64,000 nucleotides of DNA from Ziziphus jujuba (lineage: Eukaryota > Streptophyta > Magnoliopsida > Rosales > Rhamnaceae), in contig NC_083388.1 in NCBI RefSeq assembly GCF_031755915.1, positions 24,145,501-24,209,500 of the forward strand, written 5' to 3'. The notes under the pieces were generated by a model. The model made no database searches, had not been told where the DNA came from, and worked only from the letters and a program-made list of their open reading frames with translations. Positions 36,726 to 47,450 of this stretch are shown here, in pieces (the stretch's first letter is position 1; every line of letters starts with the position of its first letter). A program made the translations under genes and the position numbers.

Positions 36726-37799
36726 TAAATAACTTGGGTGTAATAATATAACAAGTACTAACTAATATAATTTTAGGCAATGCAGTCTTTTAAGAAAGAG
36801 TCGCTAAATAGACAAAAAGGCGATGCATTTGTCAACAACTGTATCGTCGTTTCACTCAACCAATTTTTAATTTTTTTTCAATTTGAAAGTTGTTTTTAGT
36901 AATTTTTTAATTTTGCAAATATGCTTCTTTTTTTTTTAATTTGTAGATGAGCAATCAAGAAAACTAATTAAAGATTAAAAAAAAAACATGGAATAGGCGA
37001 TGCGTTTTAATGGAATTGCGTCGCCTTTTCCTTCAATTTTTTTATTATTTTTTTTTAAAAAAAAAAAGCAATTTAATAGACTTTCAATTTTTAAAAACAA
37101 GTAAACTATCATTAACCATAAACACATGAAAGTTAAGCTTATTAACATACTTATGTAGATAAATTGGTTAATAAATGCTTGTTGAATTAGAATTCTATAT
37201 TTGATACCCTATCTCAAATTAGGTCTTGAGATATTTTGTATCTTGTCTATACACATATATGTGAATAACTTATAAGAGCATTGACAAACTATTTTCTATT
37301 TTTAGATCAATGGAATTTATGTTCATTGGATTGCTACATGAATATATTTGTAGATGAACAATTAAAAAATTATTTAAAGATTATAAAGAAAATATAAAAA
37401 ATGAAACAGGTGATGCTTTTTTACCATAATGCGTCGCTCTATCCCACAATTCAAAAACAGGTGACCCTTCTTGAAGAGAATGCGTCGCCTATTCTCTCAA
37501 TTAAAAAAAATAAAAATTTTGAAAGACATGCAAATTTTATAAAGAATAAAGGTGTACTTGAAAAACAGAAAAATAAACAACAATCATCGATATTTTGCTT
37601 CTCATTTTTAAGAAATATTTTCAGTTTTTATTTGTAGATGAAAAATAAAAAATTAATCAAATAAAAAAAATGCAATTGGAAGAAAAGGCACGTTTTTGCC
37701 ATTTTTTGAAAATTTTTGAAGCGTTTTAAAATTTTTACGCCCTCCTTTGAATCCCTTTTCTTTTTTAAAACTATATCAAGTGTACTACCTAATAGATAT

Positions 37800-37952
37800 T
37801 AGATTTGGAAGCAACCTAAGAGAGACTTGAAGAGTGAGATATTTCGGGTTTCATTTTTCATTTGCCTACGTTGTCGTCGGCCGGGAAGCTGGATTTCTCT
37901 GTGTCGCCCTCGTGATTTTCTGGGTTTCTTCTTTCTTTGTCTCCATTGTTTA
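37800..37952 (+). other. GC-richer exon-like segment in the CACTA element
   Basis: This stretch stands out from its AT-rich surroundings and ends in a donor-like TTTAG|GTGAGTTT near 37952, with the acceptor-like TTCAACAG of the transposase exon at 38115. It may be a captured host fragment used as a 5' exon. No protein family recognised. Confidence 0.3.
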
Positions 37953-38115
37953 GGTGAGTTTCTTTTTTCTTTGTGGTTGGCGGAGATATGAGATGGGTTT
38001 TTTTTTTTTTTTTGTTTTTTTAACCGCAGGTTAGGTTCGTTGGGTTTTATTAATTTTGCTTTTGTAGAAATTTTGTTTGTAATATTGCTTGACATTGTTT
38101 TGCTAAGTTCAACAG

Positions 38116-38349
38116 GTATTTTATATTGAAGATCAACTTAATTCAAGATGGTCTATTGTTTTAACTTCACCACAACATCGTACTTTTGTTGAAGAAGATG
38201 TTCTTGGAGATATTACGATGGCTCACAATCCATTTGTCATGTAGTTGCCAAGTATCAATGAAAATGATAATGAGGATGAATGTGAGAGTGACTATGTTTG
38301 TAATGACTGTGAGGGGAGAAATGTGCCTCGCCAAATTTTAAGAACAATG
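38116..38349 (+). pseudogene. CACTA transposase C-terminal remnant (DUF4216-like)
   Basis: Preceded by the acceptor TTCAACAG. The frame reads VFYIEDQLNSRWSIVL, then EEDVLGDITMAHNPFVM, a TAG stop at that point, then LPSINENDNEDE. The order 'V-F-Y-x-x-D...W-S-V-V-L...L-P-x-x-x-E' is that of the DUF4216 tail of plant TNP2-type CACTA transposases, recalled from the family. The catalytic part upstream is absent. Confidence 0.65.
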
Positions 38350-38757
38350 GTAATATTCTTTAAATTTTCATTTACTAAATTATAAATTTAATAATGATTA
38401 ATATTTTATTTATTTTTTTAATTTTTTCATATGCAATATGAGGGTGTAATATCGTCAACAAGAGGACGTCAACTTCCATCTCAATGAGTATGCATTCATG
38501 GAAGTTTAATTAATATTAAATTTGTTATGAAAAATACAATAGTTTACAAATTATGTAAAAATATGTCAATGAGATGATATTTAATTTATTTGATAATTAA
38601 TTTGTTATGATAAAATATTTATTTTAAATTTTTGTATTATAATTATTTTGGATGAAGCTAGTTTTTGTTTTTTTTGTATTTTAATTATTTTTATATTTTT
38701 ACTATTTTAATCACTTTTCACAAAATTTAAAAAAATTAAAAAAACAAAAAAGTAACA

Positions 38758-38995
38758 AATAATGCGTCGCTAAAAGTGTATCTAAATAGGCGATACTATT
38801 AATGCATCACTAAATAGTCAACTCTAATAATGCGTCGCTAAATAGTCAACTCTAATAATGTGTTGCTCAATAGTCAACTCTAATAATGTGTCGCTAAATA
38901 GGTGACTCTATTAATGCATCGCTGAATAGTCAACTTTATTAATACGTCGCTAAATAGGCGACTCTATTAATGCATTGCTAAATAGGCAACTCATT
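38758..38995. repeat. About 27-bp subterminal minisatellite of the CACTA element
   Basis: Eight or nine copies of a unit like TAATGCGTCGCTAAATAGTC plus AACTCTA, with GCGTCGC drifting to GCATCGC, GTGTCGC and ATACGTCGC. Probably the right-end set of transposase-accessory binding sites. Confidence 0.85.
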
Positions 38996-39263
38996 AGCGA
39001 CTAATATATTTAGCAACATTATATGAAACAATCGCTAATATATTTTTAGTGACATTGTGGTGAAGCGTCACTAAATAATGCATCGCTATAAGTGGATTGA
39101 TAGAATGAGTCGCTAAAAATTAAAAGATAGCCGACTCTCATACTGTATCGCTTGTTGTCTTATAGATTTAACGACAGGATATTAAAGGACGCCGTGCAAT
39201 ATGTTGTTGTTTATTTTGTGCGATGCATTTATTGTGTTATTTATCATTGCAATTCCAATAGTG

Positions 39264-39573
39264 CCAATATATATGTATAGTTAATTCCCTCCATTATTAA
39301 ATTCAAAACAAATTGCTCACCTTTTGTTTTTCTTTGAGTTTTGTAAGTCTCCATTGATAATTATAAACAAGATTAGCTATAATCCATTGAAAATCTTGCA
39401 TGTAGGCCCACATAAATTTTTATATTTATGAGCTTTTTAATTATGTGAACCCCACACTCTTACATGTACATTTTTTAGTTACTATTATCACCTTTTTTTT
39501 AGTGTTCTATAGGATGTTGTATATCCTTCAACTAATACGAACAATTACAACTATGTACGTACATAATTTTTAT

Positions 39574-39605
<32 letters not shown>

Positions 39606-39962
39606 GATCACCATTTATGAGAGTAAAACAGAGAATCTCGATTAATCGTTTGATTAATTGAGCTACCTAAAGAAACCTAATAACCAACCAATCTGTTTGA
39701 AGAAGAAGGATTAATGTCATGAGCTTGATAATATCGATGATGTAAATGAAGTACAAGGCTAGCTATAACTTGATATGAATAATTAGTTAGCCTCTTCTTG
39801 TTAGTAACAAAATTACATTTTTTTTTTTTTTTTGGGACAAATATAGTAAAAACTTACATTGTATATGCACATATGGAATTGAAGTGACGCATTGTTTATG
39901 CCTACAATGTTAAATGGACATAGAAGGCGCTCATGCATGAATAAATATACAATAAAATATGA
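39264..39962. repeat. Tandem duplication copy B, right part
   Basis: Resumes the sequence broken at 34317 and ends at AATACAATAAAATATGA, where similarity to copy A stops. The ERF start codon is 375 bp further on. It has an (AT)n expansion at 39570-39602 that copy A lacks. Confidence 0.88.
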
Positions 39963-39973
39963 AATCACCTAGC

Positions 39974-40187
39974 TGACGTCATACATCGAATTCTTACAAG
40001 ACCTGGCCGCCATGCCATGACTACTTTGACTCACGTGCACCAACTACCATGTCTGGTCCCACTAGTCGCTCCCTCCTCCTAATGTTCATGATGTAATAAT
40101 CTCTTTCTGCTAAATTATTTTCTACTTTATTTTATTTTATTTTCACATGAAGTCCTTTTACACCCTTTTCTTTGTGCCTATATAAAG
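39974..40187 (+). promoter_or_regulatory. ERF promoter: TGACGTCA, GCC core, W-box, G-box, TATA
   Basis: In 64 bp lie TGACGTCA (39974-39981, palindromic bZIP/TGA site), GCCGCC (40006-40011, GCC-box core bound by ERFs), TTGACT (40026-40031, W-box) overlapping TGACTCA, and CACGTG (40032-40037, G-box bound by MYC/bZIP). A TATA box TATATAAAG is at 40179-40187, about 150 bp before the ATG. TGACG and G-box sites are known in jasmonate-responsive ORA59/ERF1-type promoters. Activity here is inferred. Confidence 0.6.
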
Positions 40188-40336
40188 GTTTCCAACTTTC
40201 ATATTCTTTCCTCATATATCACCACATTAAAAACACACCCTCAACCTGTATCACTACCAACAACTCTTGTTAATATCCAAAAAAAAGTTTCAAATTACCC
40301 CCCCAGAAAAAAAAAAAAAAAGAGATTCGTCACTAA

Positions 40337-41074
40337 ATGGATTATTCCTCATCGTTTTGTAGCCAATACTCAAACTCCGAATTCTCTCCTCAACCATATT
40401 CTTCTTCCTTCAACTCATTCTTATCCGATCTTTCATGGGCCGAAGAGTACTCCTTCAATTTCAACAACCAACCAGTTCCCCTCCCTTTCAATGAAAACGA
40501 CTCCGAAGAAATGCTTCTCTACGGGGTCCTCGCCGGAGGAGACTCATCGGAATCCATATCCAACGCTCATTCCAAAGACGTGGAGGAGGTGAATTCTAAA
40601 GCCAGAGCCGTCGAAGAAGAAGAAGAAGAACAAAGAACAGCAGAAGAAGTGTCTTACAGAGGGGTTCGGAGGCGTCCATGGGGAAAGTACGCGGCGGAGA
40701 TAAGGGACTCGACGAGGAATGGAGTCAGAGTTTGGCTGGGAACTTTCGATACGGCGGAAGCGGCGGCCTTGGCTTATGACCAAGCCGCATTCGCAATGCG
40801 GGGCTCGCTTGCGGTGCTCAACTTTCCTGTGGAGAGGGTTTACCAGTCGCTTAAGGAGATGAAGTATGGTTACGAAGAAGGAAGCTCACCGGTTTTGGCT
40901 CTGAAACGAAGGCACTCCATGACGAAGAAGCATAAGAAATCCTTGGCAACAATGTCTAAGAACAAGAAGAAGAAGGAGATGATGGAAAATGTGGTGGTGT
41001 TGGAGGACTTGGGTGCTGATTACTTAGAGGAGCTCCTCAAAATATCCGAATCCACCAGTCCTAATTATTGGTAA
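40337..41074 (+). CDS. AP2/ERF transcription factor, group IXc (ERF1/ORA59-like)
   Basis: Intronless, 245 residues. A single AP2/ERF domain at residues 107-164 ([18 protein letters not shown] ... WLGTF, then [12 protein letters not shown]) has the Ala and Asp typical of the ERF rather than DREB subfamily. It binds GCC boxes in the nucleus. The N-terminal part has an acidic [10 protein letters not shown] motif (57-66) and a Glu run (93-98). After the domain comes a basic stretch [13 protein letters not shown] (190-202) as likely nuclear signal. The C-terminal [17 protein letters not shown] (221-237) is an EDLL-type activation motif of group IX ERFs. Group members integrate ethylene and jasmonate defence responses. 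The start follows a poly-A 5' leader, and a TATA box lies at 40179. A close paralogue cannot be excluded, so no symbol is given. Confidence 0.94.
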   Translation: MDYSSSFCSQYSNSEFSPQPYSSSFNSFLSDLSWAEEYSFNFNNQPVPLPFNENDSEEMLLYGVLAGGDSSESISNAHSKDVEEVNSKARAVEEEEEEQRTAEEVSYRGVRRRPWGKYAAEIRDSTRNGVRVWLGTFDTAEAAALAYDQAAFAMRGSLAVLNFPVERVYQSLKEMKYGYEEGSSPVLALKRRHSMTKKHKKSLATMSKNKKKKEMMENVVVLEDLGADYLEELLKISESTSPNYW

Positions 41075-41147
41075 AATTTTCAAGAGATCATCATAGTCTT
41101 CTCGGGTTAATTTAGGACAACTCACTTTTACCTTTTTTTTTTTTTTT

Positions 41148-41171
41148 GTGTGTGTGTGTGTGTGTGTGTGT
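41148..41171. repeat. (GT)n microsatellite in ERF 3' region
   Basis: Twelve GT repeats directly after a 15-T run, about 75 bp past the ERF stop codon. Confidence 0.9.
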
Positions 41172-41340
41172 AAAATTGTGAAGAAATGGATAAATAAACA
41201 ATGGATAAATAAAATTGTATTGAGTTTTTTTTTTTCAAATGTTTTTAGTGTGTCCTCATTCTTATTCTTATTATTAATATTATTATTGATATATATTATG
41301 CCGCTTCATTTAAAATTATTAATACAAAATAAATAAATCA

Positions 41341-41714
41341 AATAAAAATAGCTATTTTTAATATAAAATTGGATTTTGTGGCAAGTTGATAGAATATAGA
41401 GATTGAAAATACAAATCTGAAAATCTCCATCTATGGGACACACATATAATGCGGATTCAACAAATAAAACAAAAAAAAAGTTGCTTTTTAATATAAAATT
41501 GGGTTTTATTACTGATGGAGTAGAAATAGAGATTGGAAATAAAAAATAGAAGATCTCCATCCCTGTATGTAAGACATAAATATAATGTGGATTTACCATA
41601 AAAAAATAAAATAATAGCTACTCTTTAAAATATAATTAGTTTTTACTATTGATGTGATAAAAACAGGGATTGAACAAAAGAAACATAAGATCTTCGTTTA
41701 AGTTTGAGACACAA
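41341..41714. repeat. Three diverged tandem copies, about 125-bp unit
   Basis: Each copy has TAATATAAAATTGG(A/G)TTT, then TAGAGATTG(A/G)AAAT, (A/G)AAATCTCCAT or AGATCTCCAT, a GACACA/GACATAAAT block and AATG(C/T)GGATT. The third copy is the most diverged. Non-coding. Confidence 0.7.
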
Positions 41715-42551
41715 ATAGGATTCTCCATATGGTTGGTTATATTTTTAGTGACTAAATATTCGATGTAATGATAACTATCACGATAAGAATGGTGGGTACA
41801 GTAGTGGACCTTTGACTGCGACCGTTGTGACAGTTACATTGGAGGTCCGTTTGGTTAATTATTAATAATAGATATTGGGTATTTACACTACTTAAACTGG
41901 TGGTCACAACCAATTTTTTGTCGCTCAGTTTAATATTTCAAGATTTCTTATAGACTGAAAAAAAAGATAGTTATTTTATTTAATTTGAAAAAGATAGTTA
42001 TTTTATTTAATTTGATGAGTTAAGTTAGATATATCACAAGGGATAATTAATTTATTTATTTTATTTTATTTTTTATAAATGTTAGCATAAGATTTAATCA
42101 ACCTTAACAATCTTGATATGTATCATTCTTTTTAATATTGTTTGTCGGGTATTTTTATTTTTCAAAAATATGTTTTTAACTCCTTTGATCTGGTCTCATT
42201 TCTCTTTTTCTTTATCAATGATTTTTTTTTTTTTTTTTTATTCCTAATGTTTCTTTCTTGTTTGGCTTCTTTAATTTCTCTTTATCCTATTCTATCTGCT
42301 TTATTGTTATTGTTGTGAAGGGCCCTCCAAGTTGCACTTGAAAGTCGTAATGAAATTGACCTGGCTTAAAGACTATTCAAATTTCTTTTATTTCATATAT
42401 ATTTTTTTAAAAGAAACATACGAAAGCAGATAACAATCAAACTAGTAGAAGGAAGCCGATGATTATTGTTTTGTTTGCAAGCATCAAGTGGGCAAAACGA
42501 AACAAGAAACATCCTTTCTATTAAGGAATTGCAATTTAATTTTTTATATAA

Positions 42552-42553
<2 letters not shown>

Positions 42554-42586
<33 letters not shown>
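42554..42586. repeat. (ATT)n microsatellite
   Basis: About ten ATT units. Confidence 0.9.
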
Positions 42587-42588
<2 letters not shown>

Positions 42589-44154
42589 TCAGTAGTAGAT
42601 ATTGTGACAATAAATGTGGATGGGTACGAGACATTTGTTGACTACCTTTGTCTAATTCCATATAACTCGAGTGTAGATCAATAAATGATTTAAAAAATAA
42701 TAATAATTATTTTCATAATGTGATTTTTGAAAACGATTGACTTGAGAATTCAAAAATTTTTTAAAGTTAAGCATAATGAAACAAGAGCAATTATAAGATG
42801 TGTGACCTTCTAGAAAACTCTGAACAAAAAAATCTCAAGCTTTGAACAAAAAATCGAGTACGGTAACTCAATTGGAAATAATATCGACAGAGAGTTACAT
42901 GTCTTACAATAGAAATGGAATATTACAAATGGTATCAAAATCTTTAACTAGTCAGAAATGTAGCAACAGAGATACTGGACCACAAAGGTATGGATTGTGA
43001 ATACCAATATAGGTGGTTGCACGGTATTGATAGGCTAGCGGATATTCTATCCTATATCATTTAGATAAAAGATCAAAAAATAATTTAAATATAATAATAA
43101 TTACAAGCCTTTTAGAATGGTTATGTTTTCATAATTAAGAATTGATTGAGTTTTACGATAATTAAACGCCGCACCAAATTCTTTACTCCAATTTCAACAA
43201 CATATATTTTTCAATTATTATTATAGCTGCAAGTTTTTGGTGGCGCAGACTGAATACATAAATAATTCATTTAGTGGTATTTTCAGACTTTGGTTTAGTG
43301 CCTTTTTTTTTTTTTTTGGTTAGTTTTTGGGTAAAGTATTTGGAGGCATTTGAATGCTTCATTTCGTAGAACTGGGCTACTTCATTAAAGGCCCATGGAT
43401 TGCCTATTTCACGAATTTGAACACTCTCCTTGGATATCAATCCTCAAAGGTCTGTTTGAGATATGAGATTGGACTGGATTAGGACTAATTCTAGCCCAAT
43501 ACAATTGAACTATTTCAAATTTAGCCCAATATATTTAAATAGCATATTAATGTTCCAGCCCAATCTAATTCAGTTCCACATTTCATAAAACCGGCCCGAA
43601 AACTTTTTTTTTTCAAATCAAAATTCATTATTTTATAAGCATATTTCTCCAACAAAAATAATTTGTACTTTGAGGAGAAAAAAAATTGTACCAGAAACAA
43701 AAAAGAAAAGAAAAAAAAATGCTTAAAAATCGCAGAGTCATCTAAAATTCTTTTCGCCACTAATTCTTTTCGTTAAGTCGCAAAAATACTATATAATTTT
43801 TTAGTGACAGCACTGCTGCGACGAAAAGAACCAAAACAAAACACTCCTCTTAAAACAATATATTATTAATTAATTAATAATACGGTGATAAGTCACCCAA
43901 AACACTTACCTATAGATCTATAATGTTTAACGATAACCGACAAGAAAATTAAATACGAGCTGAAAAAAATTAGTTCGCTCAAGATTCTTGGATTAACAAA
44001 GACAAACAGATTCATATATTGTTATTGTTCTAAGAATACATATATAGAAATTTTCGAAGGTTTAATTGAAATTAACACTGAGACATACATAAGCTGGTAA
44101 CAGAATAGATCAAATAACAGAGGACACCAAAAAAAAAAAAAACAAAGGATATTC

Positions 44155-44442
44155 TCAAACAATTAGCGGTGGTGGTGCATAACCGCCCTTTTGGTTTGCA
44201 GGGTGGTTGGGCTTTGGAGCGGACAATGTATATCTAGGAAGCCTTCTCTTCATGTTGTAACCTGCGGGTGGGTCATCGTCTTTAAAAGCCCTCAGCTCTC
44301 TTGCTTCCATGGCCTGCACTTGATGATATTCATTCTTCTTCACGGCAACAACAATCTCTCTGCAATTGCACGTTTGAATTTGGATTGTAACCAACCCAAA
44401 GACCAACAACACTGCTGGAAACATACCCAAACGACTCTCCAT
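44155..44442 (-). CDS. Small secreted peptide precursor, 95 aa, unknown family
   Basis: Single exon. Residues 1 to about 27 form a signal peptide (hydrophobic core PAVLLVFGLVTIQI, small/Cys residues QTCNC before the likely cut). The mature part is charged, with an acidic KDDDPP (54-59), a dibasic KRR at 65-67, then LPRYTLSAPKPNHPANQKGG and a C-terminal YAPPPLIV. This is the layout of a plant peptide-hormone precursor: signal peptide, variable pro-region, conserved-looking C-terminal part after basic residues. I do not recognise the motif as CLE, CEP, IDA, PSY, RGF or SCOOP. A TATA box (CTATATATAA, 44492-44483) lies about 40 bp upstream. It is the leftmost member of the minus-strand array of small secreted proteins, but its sequence is unlike the others. 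Confidence 0.65.
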   Translation of the reverse strand: MESRLGMFPAVLLVFGLVTIQIQTCNCREIVVAVKKNEYHQVQAMEARELRAFKDDDPPAGYNMKRRLPRYTLSAPKPNHPANQKGGYAPPPLIV

Positions 44443-44934
44443 CTTTCTTTGCTATGGTACTTTTGATGGTCAAACACTGGGGTTATATATAGATAATTTA
44501 TAAATGTGGTGGAACTTATATATACAGAAGATTGTACTTTAATTATATGGTCTGGGTGGCAACTTGGCACTAATTAATCTAGAATCTACCACTTTTTGAT
44601 CTTTGCCAACCTGGATTATGTATATTATAATCATGGATTCACTAGTTTGAAATTAATAACTAATTAATTAACATTTATACTTGAAATTTGTGTTATTCGG
44701 TACATCCTAGTGGCAAAGTCGCCACTACTTGCCCGGCCAAAGGTTTTCAAGTTCCCCGTTCCAATATATATAAATAAACAAATTAAACAAAAAATAAAAT
44801 AAAAAATAACCAAGAAGAAGAAAGCATCTATAGTACTTTCAATATGTTCAATTAATTAGATGGATCAAAGGATTAAACATCTGTAGAGTTAAAATTAACT
44901 AGTTAAACACATTAATTAACATGCGATTATATCT

Positions 44935-45090
44935 GTTAATTTATGTAATTGCAATATTATTAAATCTTACATGCAAGGCTGCAAACTCCAAGATCTATTA
45001 ATTTATGTAATTGCAATATTATTAAATCTTACATGCAAGGCTGCAAACTCCAAGGTCTATTAATTTATGTAATTGCAATATTATTCATCA
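44935..45090. repeat. 62-bp tandem repeat, about 2.5 copies
   Basis: TTAATTTATGTAATTGCAAT, then ATTATTAAATCTTACATGCA and AGGCTGCAAACTCCAAG, occurs twice nearly identically, with a third partial copy from about 45060. Confidence 0.9.
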
Positions 45091-46249
45091 TTTTTATCCT
45101 TGCATAAACAAGTAAGTGTTACTTCTAAGCCAAAAAAACAAAAACAAAAAAAAAAGTTGTACATTTTATTTCAATTTCAAGATATAATTATAAGGGTATA
45201 TATATTAAAATAAGTTGTACATTTTATTTTTACCTCTTACAACATTTAATGTATAAAAGACAGCCTTGTTAATTAACAGAATGAATTTATATTTTTGATA
45301 AAAATATCAGTGTTTGAAAACTCTAGGTCTCCATTGACTTAAAAATAAAAATAAAAAAATACAAGGATTCGATGTGACATTGTTGGACGTGAGAGAACAG
45401 GAAGACAGGATAATAATTATTTCTGCTTCTTCAGTAGTACGTACGACCTGGCATGGCAGATGTATGTGGCCACCTCCTCACTGTAACAATGAATGCACCC
45501 ACTCTAAAAGAGCATGCCGTACGAGGAACTTGTAAGAAAGGGAAATGTCTCTGTTTAGACGCCTGTACGATTATCCGTGCTTTAATTAAACAAAAACAAA
45601 AAATCGAAGATTTTGTAAATGTATGTATGTGTTCTCTTTTTGTTTTAATTAATTTGGTCTTTCGGTTCTTGGACTTCCAAGGAATTTGGTAGTTTCTAAG
45701 AGTAAAAGATTCTGTTTTGGGTGCATATTGGACTGAACTCTTGAATTAATGCTTGTTTTGATTATTTGTAAATATAGAGCTATATATATAGCTTGTTATT
45801 AATTTTGTCCGTTCATCAATTCCACAACTGAAAGTAAGAGTAAAATTAATATATATTTTTTTTTGAAGGTTTTTAATTCGCTTATGTTACTAGAAGATTT
45901 AAACTTGAAATTTATGTTGAAAAGACATTTAAAAAAAAAAAAAAAAAAGAGAGAGAGAGAGAGAGAGAAAAAAACCACACATACGAACTTTACAACTAAG
46001 AATTAGCAAAATCTTCTCAATGTCCTGCAGGGAAATGCTTCAGAGGGAGGAGGTTATAGATAAGGCTTTGACAGGGTCATTTTCTAGGGAAACAAAAAAA
46101 TTTATCAGAGGGAGATGCAGACTAATGCGATCATATATTGTCTTTTACTATAATTGATGTATAGCATTAATATTTATATTGAACATATGGGTTTTGAATC
46201 ATTTCATTCTGCTCCCTCCTGACTTAAAAAAAAAAAAAAAAAATTTCAC

Positions 46250-46480
46250 GGATCAGCATTGATATAATATATATATATATATATCTTTTCTGAAGCGAAA
46301 ACCAGAAACTTCTTCATTATAAAGAAACAGCATTACAAATTAACCTTAGCTTGTAAAACGGGTAGGTATGAGCCACTCAGGCCTTTCCACATGACAAGTT
46401 TCAACGAAAATAAATTAAGAGCATGTTGCGTTATAGAGCGAGCAACAACATTCTAATCCCTACTAGCAGCACTGACAAAT
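46250..46480 (-). mobile_element. LINE-type remnant (RNase H tail)
   Basis: On the minus strand the translation includes SRD-stop-NVVARSITQHALN and LVMWKGLSGSYLPVLQAKV, followed by AATGAAGAAGTTTCTGGTTTTC and an AT-rich end. This resembles the C-terminal RNase H-like segment and 3' end of plant LINEs ('N-x-VA-x-x-x-x-x-x-AL'). Stops are present. Assignment rests on recalled family features. Confidence 0.4.
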
Positions 46481-47371
46481 TTTTGTAGACCTGTATTTTT
46501 ACAGAGATTTTAATACAGAATAAATACAAGTGAAAAAGTTGAAAATTGATAATTGTACATACAACTTTGTGCATGGTCTTTTAACTTGTAATGATTAAGT
46601 AGAAAATAATTAAAATGAAACGAAAAAGTCTATTACCATATTTCTTGTATCTTACCTAGACATCATATATATATATATATATATAGCGAAATGGGTAAAG
46701 AGATAAAGCACAATGCGTCAAGTCAAATATGTTGAAAGCTTAAGCTTTATTAAAGAAAGAACATTCCGCCAGAATTTTTTTTTTTTTAAAAGATTGGGAT
46801 AATGCGCAACTTTAAAATTTGTTATGATAAATAGCTTGGGTTACTCGCTTAGCTGTGGAAGGAAATCCCTCTTTTGGTTTCAGTAACCATATAATTACCA
46901 ATAGGGTAACCGTATCGCAGAGGTGGGTGGCTGGTGGTGAAAAGTGAATTGGGAAATTGGGCTGTCTTTTCTTGGGCTCTATACCTTGAATTTATTGGAC
47001 AAGTGACAGTAAGGAATTGTTTCCACCGGGAGACAGCTTGGTGAAAATCTGATACTAGTTCGACTCCCCAAATCAAATCAATTTTTTTGGTAATACCCAA
47101 ATCAAATCAATTGGGGATACAAATTGCGTATGATTGTGTAATTCTAATTCTGCTGCAAAACTTGTAACGTTTATGCTATTGTTTAGGGCTTTTTTTTTTT
47201 TTTTTTTTTTTTTTTTGATTTCCCCTGTGTTGGTGAGTATTTTCATAGCTAGTCGTTGATGGTTTGTGAGGCTATATTGTTAATTTCTATATTTATAAAA
47301 TAAAATAAAAAAAATTGATTAATAATTTAGTATATATATCAATTTTGAGAAACTCCAACTAATAGTGTCAT

Positions 47372-47450
47372 AGGTTGGCGAGAAAGGTAGCTTAGCGGAT
47401 TAGCACTCATTAGCGTCTTTGACCGGATCAAATCTTTTAGAGAGGTCAAT
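47372..47450 (+). mobile_element. tRNA-derived SINE-like segment
   Basis: GGTAGCTTAGCGGATTAGCA fits a pol III A box (TAGCTTAGCGG), and GGATCAAATCT about 35 bp later fits a diverged B box. No complete acceptor stem is seen, so a SINE head is more likely than a tRNA gene. Confidence 0.35.

Larger units (their letters stand above)
34318..39263. mobile_element. CACTA (En/Spm) DNA transposon, 4946 bp, defective
   Basis: Starts CACTATGCG at 34318 and ends in the complement (CAATAGTG) at 39263. The 3-bp target CCA is duplicated (34315-34317 and 39264-39266), as CACTA elements do. It interrupts a sequence whose uninterrupted copy is at 33534-34279, which gives the empty site. Subterminal regions are full of GCGTCGC/GCGACGC words in both orientations, the usual binding sites of CACTA TNPA-type proteins. 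The only coding remnant is a transposase C-terminal exon with a stop (38116-38349), so it is non-autonomous. Confidence 0.92.
41075..44154. other. Region between ERF and the peptide array
   Basis: No gene seen. It contains the repeats listed separately and a poly-T near 42223. 43440-43600 has repeated AGCCCAAT words, and 43740-43830 an imperfect inverted repeat (TTCTTTTCGTTAAGTCGC / GCTGCGACGAAAAGAA), both probably TE debris. Confidence 0.5.

Noticed and set aside
44155..44442. CEP, CLE, IDA, PSY or RGF peptide precursor
   Set aside because: None of the family C-terminal motifs is present.
45453..45692. Possible Cys-containing small protein
   Set aside because: No signal peptide; cysteine spacing fits no known family; the second half is AT-rich low complexity.
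46849..47100. 83-residue minus-strand frame
   Set aside because: No domain, no signal peptide, no splice support. A GTTCGACTCCCC word resembles a tRNA T arm, but no A box at proper distance was found.
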